The notes beneath the pieces were generated by a model. It was not told where the DNA came from and did no database searches. It worked only from the letters and a program-made list of their open reading frames with translations. From Avena insularis (Eukaryota; Streptophyta; Magnoliopsida; Poales; Poaceae): a stretch of DNA of 64,000 nt. Each line of letters begins with the position of its first letter. The stretch's first letter is position 1. The position numbers and the translations under genes are program-made. Below, in pieces: positions 56,577 to 64,000 of the stretch. The stretch is from assembly GCA_023614405.1 (NCBI GenBank), contig CM042693.1, positions 155,822,731 through 155,886,730 on the forward strand, read 5' to 3'.

Positions 56577-59500
56577 TGTGGCGCCCCGCAAAACCACTAC
56601 TAGAAAATCGCGTTGTTTTTGTGCATTGCATCATCATGACCGCATGCTCATGTCATCATGCCACATTGCATTTGAGCATCGTCATCATCATGCATCTGCT
56701 TGTCTAAAACTATTTTCGAAAGACTATCTTTGTTTTCGAAACGCCCCGTCTTTATTTCAAAGTAAAACCCGGGTCTCCGGATTATTTTGTTTCGTCTACC
56801 AATGGATTTCAAAAGCCCCGTTTTCAATAAATAAAATGTTTAATTATTTTTAGGGGGCAGCCGAACCGGGCCGATCCGACCGGCCGCCACCCAAAGACAA
56901 AACCAGCCCCCCTAAACCCTTTTCCTACCCAACCTAACCTACCCACCCTTCAGCCACCTCACTCCGTCCTATCACAAACCGCCACCTCACCTCTCCTCCC
57001 TCACCCACCCAACCACCACCTGCCACCTCATCTCCACCACTCCCCACCAACCCCCACACACACAGCCGCACGCCACCTGCCCAAACCCCCCCTCTCTCTC
57101 TCTCACCCCTGTCTCCCCGGTCCCACCCCGCAGCCGGCCCACACACGCCACCACACCAACCGTCTCCGCGTGGCCCACCCCGACCGACCCCCCCTGGGCA
57201 CGCCTCCCCGCGCCCCCAGTCCCCCACCAACCCCGCTTCCCCTACCACCGCTCCCCTCGCCCGCCCTCTCCTCGGTGTCCCTGCCGCCGCCCCTGCCCGC
57301 GGCCAGGCCGTCTCCCCCGACCGCGCCTCTGCCTCGCCGGTCCCGCGCCGGCCCCGCCTGCACCCCTCGCCTCCCTCCGTCCTCCGCTCCCCGCGCCCCG
57401 CCGTCGGTCTCCCTTCCTCGGCCGCTGGCCCCTCGTTCCTCCTCCCCGGCCGCCATGCCCGCCGCTGCGACCCTCCTCCTCGCGTCTGCTGGCCGCATGC
57501 GCCTCCGCCGTCGAGTCCCTCCTCTCCCTCGCCTCTCTCGGACACCTCGTCGCCCTCTGCGTGCCTGCGAGCACCTCCCCCCGCCCCGCGTCAGCGTCGT
57601 CGACCCGCGCCCTCTGCACCGCTTCCGGCAGCGCCCTGCCTCGCCGGGTCGCCACTCTGTCGTCTGCCACCGTCGCGCGCATGAGTGACTCCAACGTGGG
57701 TGTCGCCCCTCTGCTGTTCAACGCCAGCGCCCCTTTTTCTTCTAGGCCTCATCTGACCCAAGCCCCGCATCGGCGCTGCCTCGGCCACATGCTTCGGTGC
57801 TGGTGCTCAAGAGCCGGTCGGGATGCTCCCGCGTGTTCCCTGTAGCTGCGAGCCTTGACAAGATCTTCGCAACGACAAGATCGACCCTGACCAGGGCGAA
57901 TCCGATGTGCCCGATGCCAACCAAGCTCTTCTTCTCGGATGCGACAAGATCGACTTCCGTTGTCCGAGAACGATCCCGTCGAGACCGAACCCCAGATCCG
58001 GACCCTGAGACCGAACCCCGAACCCCCGGAACCAAGATCTTCCGAACCCAGATGTGTGAACCTTTTCCCGAGCCCTATTCTATAAATGTTGTATATAAAA
58101 CTTGTTGCATATTAATTATTCATACTCGCATGCATCTTTAGTGGTTTGGGGGCACTATGCCGATTCACCTCATAATTAAATATGGAGTCTATATGCGGGA
58201 TCTCTTTGTCTCATTCCGGATTTCATTTAAATTGGTGTAGCGAACCAATGCCATGTTTTGTCCTGTTAAGACAACATTTAAATTGCGGGGTATCTGAACA
58301 ACATGAACCTATTAAGTAATTGTCGGGACCCCGGTTCCGCTTAATATGACCTAATTGCATCGCACCTTTGCCATGTCATACATCATACATGCATCATGCC
58401 CGATCTTCTGCCGTGGTATTAAATAGTGCATCCGGTGTTTATTCTAGTGTTTTGGTTCTTCGCGGATAAGGCCGTTGAGTTGATGCGAGTGTCGACCCGA
58501 TCTTCGGTTGAACCTTCAGCAATGTTTTCAGGCGAGCATCTCCCCCTTTCTACCTATCTTACTTTTATAGTATTTATTCCCTCCTGTTGATCTAGTGCTA
58601 TCTGTGTTGCGATGCTCTAGTTTTCGTAACCGTGATACCCCTTGCAGCCTTATATTGCCTTGGACACATCCTATTACCTGTTGTTTGGTAGATAGTTGGA
58701 CTTGCGCGTCGTAGTCGCTTGGCTCAAGTTTTGTTGTGTGTCGTCAAGTACCACAGTTGTTGGAGTATGGCCGTGTGTTTAATGTTGGAGATGGTTATTA
58801 CTTTAATTACTGTTTAATAACAAAAAATGGAAGTAGGTAAATGCAGAGGCACCGGTGGGTGATAGATAATATTTGGTTTCCGATCGCCTTTGGTGTCCGT
58901 GGGACCCGAGTTCTTGACACTGTTAGAGATCGAGCGCTAACCACAGGTGGGGAGATATGGGCCCCCCATCGATTAGTACCTGATTTCAAAGTATTGTACT
59001 GGGGGCCACAAACTAGTTTGAGGTTTTATTTACTATCCTGTACTTATGCCATGCTTTACTGCTTTATTTAAATTGTGCGATGGATAGCACCTGTACTGTT
59101 TAGGATCGGGACACGTTTTCGCGGTGTCGACAAGCCCAGTTTTGGGTTCCCAGTCGTTCACAGCCGTCTACCCAAACCCTAAGTCCGTCTCGGAGCCCGG
59201 CCGACTTTGTGGCGGGTAGACTTAGTGGGGTGGCCCCCATGTACTTGCTTTGGGTCTGGGAAACGTCATGACTTAGGCCCCGCCGACATACCGATGGGTG
59301 TATGTTAACTGATCTGGCAAAAAGGGTCGAAGTGCTTGTGGATACTTTGGTGCACCCCTGCAGGGTTAAATCTTTTCGAGAAGCCATGTCCGCGGTTATG
59401 GACGACTTGGAGCACAGTGCTTGATCATAGACAACTATAACTAAAGTTTACTGTTATAAATTGACTTGTATCCGATATGACTAGTAATCAGCTTCACTGC

Positions 59501-60344
59501 AACGGAATGGCTAAATAAAAGTACCAACAACTGCTGGGTTTTGGGATATCTCATGCTTATTATATCTGACTAGTAAGTGTTGCAACTACAACGGAATGGT
59601 TAAATAAAACTGCCCATTGCTTATTATATCAGGATGACTATCTACATTTGACTAGTAATTGCCGCAACTATAATGGAATAAATAAAACTGCCAACTGTGT
59701 GAGTTCCTCGGTTGACTTTCTTGGTTGGTATCGAGGGGGAATACCAGGATGTGTTTGTTTGGTGTTAGGATCAGGTTGGATCCGAATAGGTCTTTCTTAT
59801 CCCTCTCTGATAGCCGACAGTTTTATCGAGTCTCTATAGGTTGTTTAGTGCATGCTGCGCTGCCGCTTCAGTCCACCATACCTATGTAGGCGAGGACCGC
59901 CGAATTCTAGCCTCGCCGTGTACTGGCCTCAATACTGACCGCTCTCTCTTTTTCCTTTGCCCTTTGTCGGCACCCCTTTTGTTTAAGCAGGTTTTGAGAT
60001 CGACGTCGTTAGCAGGGTTACCCTTCCGGCTTGGCCTGGGCAGGGTTATGGACGCCATTGGTTATTCTTCAGGGCTCTTAGCCCCATTTGCATCTTGTCC
60101 GTAGTCGGGCGCTATATCGTTTTAAAGGTGATTTGGATCTTTGTATTTTATATCTGTATTCTTGACTCTTTGAGTCGTTGTTGTATATATCTGTTCTGTG
60201 GGTCCCATCGAGGACTGTTGTGTAATGTTATTACTTCGTTTTCCACCCGCACGAAAGTGCCTGGTGGGCACCTTTGAATCGTTTCTATGCGGGTTTGGCG
60301 GGATTCGCTAAAACTTGCATAGGGCCGATTCTGAGGGTGTTACA
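56577..60344 (+). repeat. 3' LTR of element E
   Basis: 3768 bp, same ends as the 5' LTR. It lacks ~200 bp of the GC-rich zone (junction near 57420) and has small rearrangements near 57585 and 58882. Otherwise substitutions are sparse. Confidence 0.92.
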
Positions 60345-61195
60345 TGAGGCATATTCTACGATTTAGTGTACGAGTTGTTCTTATGGTTTCCTTTGTACCC
60401 GAAGTCTAACCTTTACTTGATGTTTGATCTCCCGAACATAGAGTAGAACATTTAAATTAGTGATGCTAAATGTCTCTCGGTCAATCCTCCAGACCCTTTA
60501 TGTTGGCAAGCGTTTTGTTGTGCCAAGTAATCAAAGTCTGAGAATGAAGTTTCTTTCTTCTCATGTCATCAGGAATCTTCTTAACTATTCATCTTAGTGG
60601 TGTAAAGTGATATCATGATCTTTGCCAAAGATTTCGGTATACCCAGGTGAACAAAGAGTTTCCTTCCTCTCATCAATCATGTTCTAAGAGTGGATATGAT
60701 TTTGGTAATTTTTAGTTACTCTTGCTACATGTTCCTTGTGACTCTTATGAGTCCTCTCCACCAAAACACCTTTCTGTCTTAAGCCTTATGTTGGATGAAA
60801 GAGTGACCCTTATGTTTCAAAAGTAGTTCAACAACTTGGTTTTGTTGATCTATATCTCTGCAACATGAAATCTCTACTTAATCCATTTAGTAGAGGTTCA
60901 TATCGAAGTCTGTGCTCATGATCTTTTTGTTGGAAGCTTTCCTTTTTAGAGCTTAATATCTTCTGTAAGTTCCATGGTCTCAATCCTTATGAAGACCATC
61001 TATCTAACAACTTGAAACTGTCTCCTCTTGTTTCCTCCATTACCTTGACGTGTTTCATGTTTGTCATCTCAGAGTTGTTTCGGTACACTCGATCCATGAG
61101 ATGACCATGAGATACTCTGTGTGTTGCTTAGTGTGTTCCCTCTTATCTTTAGAGTGACCCTGTTTCTTTCTCTTTCTGTCTCTTTTCCTACTTTT
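60345..61195 (+). pseudogene. Element D ghost of integrase and its C-terminus
   Basis: It starts with the second TGAGG copy. It is decayed in all frames. Near 61028-61065 the stretch LDVFHVCHLRVV resembles the [12 protein letters not shown] motif that ends the integrase of A and B. It then joins the truncated 3' LTR of D. Confidence 0.5.
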
Positions 61196-64000
61196 GGAAT
61201 ACACAAAACCCTAAACCCTACTTTTTTCTCTCTATTTGAAACACATTCAAAATGGTTTTAATGTTTTGAAAGTACAAAATGTATGGAGCCCAAACAGTAA
61301 TCAGGGCCCCTACAATGTTTCAAATGTTTACAAAGTTTTGCTGCTTTCAAAATACACAAAATAGATTTGTATTTGAAAGATACAAATAGAAAATCAGAAA
61401 ACAGAAAAGAAAAACAGTTTCTTTGAAAAAATGAGCAAGTCCAGAACAACCAGGCCGGCCCATCTCTCTCCTCTCTTCCCGCCTCTCAGCGTGCAAGTCA
61501 GTGGCCCACCTCGGCCCGACCGAAGCCCACCACCGGCCCGTGCCCCTTCAGCCTTATATCTCGTTTGTTGTCTTCGCTGCCGACGCCAAGCAGCTGGGTG
61601 TCGCCACCAACGCCGTCGATCTGTACCGCTACATCGGCGCCGTTCATTGCGCCTGGAGGAGAGGATAAGGAGCAGCCCGCACGTCTCTCTCCCTCTTTCC
61701 TGGTCTTATCCCCTACCCGTGCCCTCTCCCTCTCGCTCTCTGCGCTACACCGAAACCCTAGCCGGCCAGGCACCACTCTTCGCCGTCGCTTCCGGCCACC
61801 CCGAGCCCGGACGAGTAGCCCTTGAGCTCCGCCGCGCCCTGAGGATCCTCCCCGCCGAAGGAATCGCTTGAGTGCGCTCATGATCGAGCTATCCGAGCTC
61901 GAGTTCGCCGTCTACTGTCGCCGCTCCCGTCATTGATTCTGGCGTCGTCCAGCCTCCCCTCGCCTCACCGACCCTTCTGTCGCGCCCGTGGTGAGACTAT
62001 GGTCCTCCTGGACCCCTTCTCCCTCTTCCTGTCGCTTTGCTTCTGTCCCACGTCGAGCACCGCCGCCCGCCGCCGCAGTATTGCTTGCCGCCAGCGATTT
62101 CCACGGCCAAGCTGCCGAGCACCGCCAGTTTCTGGCTCCTCGCACTCGTGCGCATCCAGAACCCCCAACCTCACTTCCTGCCATGCCCAGTAGCGCCGTC
62201 CCTCGCCGCGTCTGACGCGTCTCCGGAGAGCCTGCGTGGCACTTGAGGTGGCACCGACGTGGTGCCTGCGTCAGCACCACACAAGCTCGGCCAGCGTGGC
62301 TAGCTAAGGTGGCCCTGGGGCCCCTCTATCAGTCACTACGGCTAGGTAAAGCCTCGGTGTAAAAAGATTAACCCCCCCAGCTGATGTCATAATGACGCAA
62401 TAAATCAATTAACTTGTTTAATAATTCCAGAAATTGAGTAAAACTTGTAAATTCAATATATTTGTACTTATAACTTAGAAAAATACAAATAATATATCAA
62501 AATGTTCAGAAAAATGAGAAGAATCTATTTAAGCTATAATCATGCATTGTTCAACAACTTTCATATAAAGTCTAACCCCTCTCATATGCTTTCGGAGTTT
62601 CCCCGAGTTAGGGTTTTCACCCCTCAGAACCCCGATTAAACTGTCGAGCATGCTTTAGGGTTAAATTTCAATACAAATTAACTTTTCATATCATCATCCT
62701 TTTTTGATCATTGCATCGATGACGTGTGTTGATTGTTTCCCTCTCTTTTTGGTGTTTGGTTCTTCCCGGTAGAATATGATATCAAGATCGAGATCGAAGA
62801 CCGAGGTCAAGACCGTCGAAGCTCGAAGACCAATACTTGACCAACTACAATCAAGTCAAGTACAAGGCTCCCGAAGATCTGCTTATCTGCAATCAACTCG
62901 CAAAGTCAAGCATAGCCCCACCATGATATAATCCTATGATTTCGAAAGCATTTCAATTCTGCCATGTTGCATATGATTCTACTATGGTCTTTTATCGATA
63001 GATAGAGTATCCTATCTATTGCATTACTCCCTTTGAGCTTATATTACCTGATCCACTGCTCCTAGCATAACTAGGTTTGGCATGTGTGCACTACTAGAGC
63101 TTATATCTGTGTCCTGCTTAGCCATGCATAGCTGTTGAGTCTGGTCCATCCAGATGATGTATCAGATGCAGATAATCTAGTATGACAAGAGAACGTTATG
63201 AGATGAGATCAGTGATATGAGATTAAACATGCTAAGGCTTGTATGGGAGGCCACGGTGGGATGTGGTTTTTCTAGTCCCATGCTCGCCACCCTTAGGACC
63301 CTAGGTTCTTACCTCTTGAACCAAGGCGAGCGTACAACCACACGGGGTAAATGGGGACCCCATGATTGACTAACTTGCCTAGTAGATTCCATGAGTCACA
63401 TAGTTCGGGCGTTCCATTCGACATACGCATTGAAAATGTTTTCAAAAGAGGAGGTGAAGGAGGTCCATTCATAACAGGTAGGAAAGCGTGGCCGCGGTTG
63501 CTTGGGGTTGATGGCGCCCCTGGTAAACCAACCTCGCCTCACATCTTTAAGTACCGGCTTCGGGATTTGACCCGTTACGGCGGGACCATACTTATTGTGT
63601 GACTCATGGTCTCGGCGAAAGCAAGGTAAAGGTCGTGTCCAACCACACCCTTTGTTAGCACACCAAGGAAGTGTGTCAAGTGGCATTAAGAGTTGGTTGG
63701 TATGTGTGGGTAAAGTTGTACACCCCTGCAGGGTAATAATCTTTCGGAAAGCCGTGTCCACAGTTATGGACGACTTGGGGATGGACGGGAGATCATAGAG
63801 AACATGAACCTAATCGTAAAAGTTGGAAACTAATGTTTGTTAAGGTTGCTTCCTCATGGGTACGAGGGGTGATCCTAGTTCAGATGATGATGATTTGGTA
63901 GATAATAACAGATGATGATCAATATTTTCAGAGATGTCGCTCTCTTATCCCCTATTAAAATACTCTGAATAGACGAGCTTCTTCTCTCCCTCTTGATTTA
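61196..64000 (+). repeat. 3' LTR of element D, left-truncated and cut by the window end
   Basis: It matches about 46694-49010. The first ~85 bp including TGTAACA are absent: the match starts at TACACAAAACCCTAAACCC. It has the ~400 bp (63197-63600) that the 5' LTR lost. Confidence 0.7.

Larger units (their letters stand above)
51903..60344 (+). mobile_element. Element E: non-autonomous LTR retrotransposon with giant LTRs and tiny interior
   Basis: 8442 bp: LTRs 51903-55789 and 56577-60344 (TGTGGCGCC...GTGTTACA) around 787 bp. Target duplication TGAGG. No gag or pol frame is present, so replication must have used proteins of another element. The LTRs share a block with D, which suggests a related gypsy helper. 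Confidence 0.9.
46609..64000 (+). mobile_element. Element D: old, decayed Ty3/gypsy element containing E (runs off the window)
   Basis: An LTR starting TGTAACACGC at 46609 is repeated from about 61196 to the window end. Between them lies a T-rich, heavily mutated pol with recognisable RT and integrase traces, itself split by E at 51902/60345. Candidate target duplication CCCAA (46604-46608) cannot be checked, because the right end is outside. Orientation is plus, from the pol remnants. Confidence 0.7.

Noticed and set aside
56150..56707. 185-codon frame in element E
   Set aside because: It starts in the interior and runs across the LTR boundary at 56577. The second half is LTR sequence repeated at 51903, and no known motif is seen.
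1..64000. CRISPR array, tRNA, rRNA or prokaryotic operon
   Set aside because: No regularly spaced identical short repeats and no tRNA- or rRNA-like sequence recognised. Only plant retroelement structure was found.

Overview
This is plant nuclear DNA, almost certainly from a large-genome cool-season grass (Pooideae, most like Triticeae). The evidence is a stack of nested, mostly decayed LTR retrotransposons of grass type. It includes an Athila-like Ty3/gypsy element whose TGATACG...-type LTR and tRNA-Asp-type primer site are familiar from wheat and barley, Tekay/Del-like chromoviruses, and a gag-only Copia-type element. No bacterial operon, rRNA, tRNA or CRISPR array is visible. Species and TREP-style family names cannot be fixed from sequence alone.

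Layout. Positions 1-3664 are the only non-LTR part: a probable first coding exon on the minus strand (1705-2034) with a TATA box upstream, followed by a diverged array of ~170-bp repeats whose left half is inverted relative to its right half. From 3665 the window is one Athila-like element (plus strand, 5' LTR 3665-5171) that has been split three times. Its gag is split at 5808/31292 by chromovirus A (minus strand, 5809-31291, duplication CTTTC). Its reverse transcriptase is split at 32942/43612 by gag-only element C (plus, 32943-43611, duplication GTAGT). Its post-pol region is cut at 46608 by gypsy element D (plus, 46609 to beyond the window). Two of these intruders are hit again. Chromovirus B (plus, 16228-28963, duplication GTTCA) sits in A's own 5' LTR, is of the same family as A and points the other way. 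Element E (plus, 51903-60344, duplication TGAGG) sits in the decayed pol of D. The relative age order is Athila before A before B, Athila before C, and Athila before D before E. The Athila 3' LTR must lie to the right of the window.

None of the elements looks autonomous now. A has frameshifts and a changed RT catalytic box. B has a changed protease motif, a broken zinc knuckle, a frameshift and stops. C never shows a pol. E has LTRs of ~3.8 kb around an internal region of under 0.8 kb. D is a ghost.

Most interesting signals: (i) A and B carry two extra ORFs between the primer-binding site and gag, of which the first (168 codons) is open in both copies; (ii) their 3.2-kb LTRs hold three splice-donor-like sites with almost identical spacing in the two diverged copies; (iii) C carries seven copies of the polypurine-tract core TGGGGGAG spread over 3.2 kb before its 3' LTR; (iv) A and B form a giant inverted repeat; (v) D and E, otherwise different, share an LTR block.
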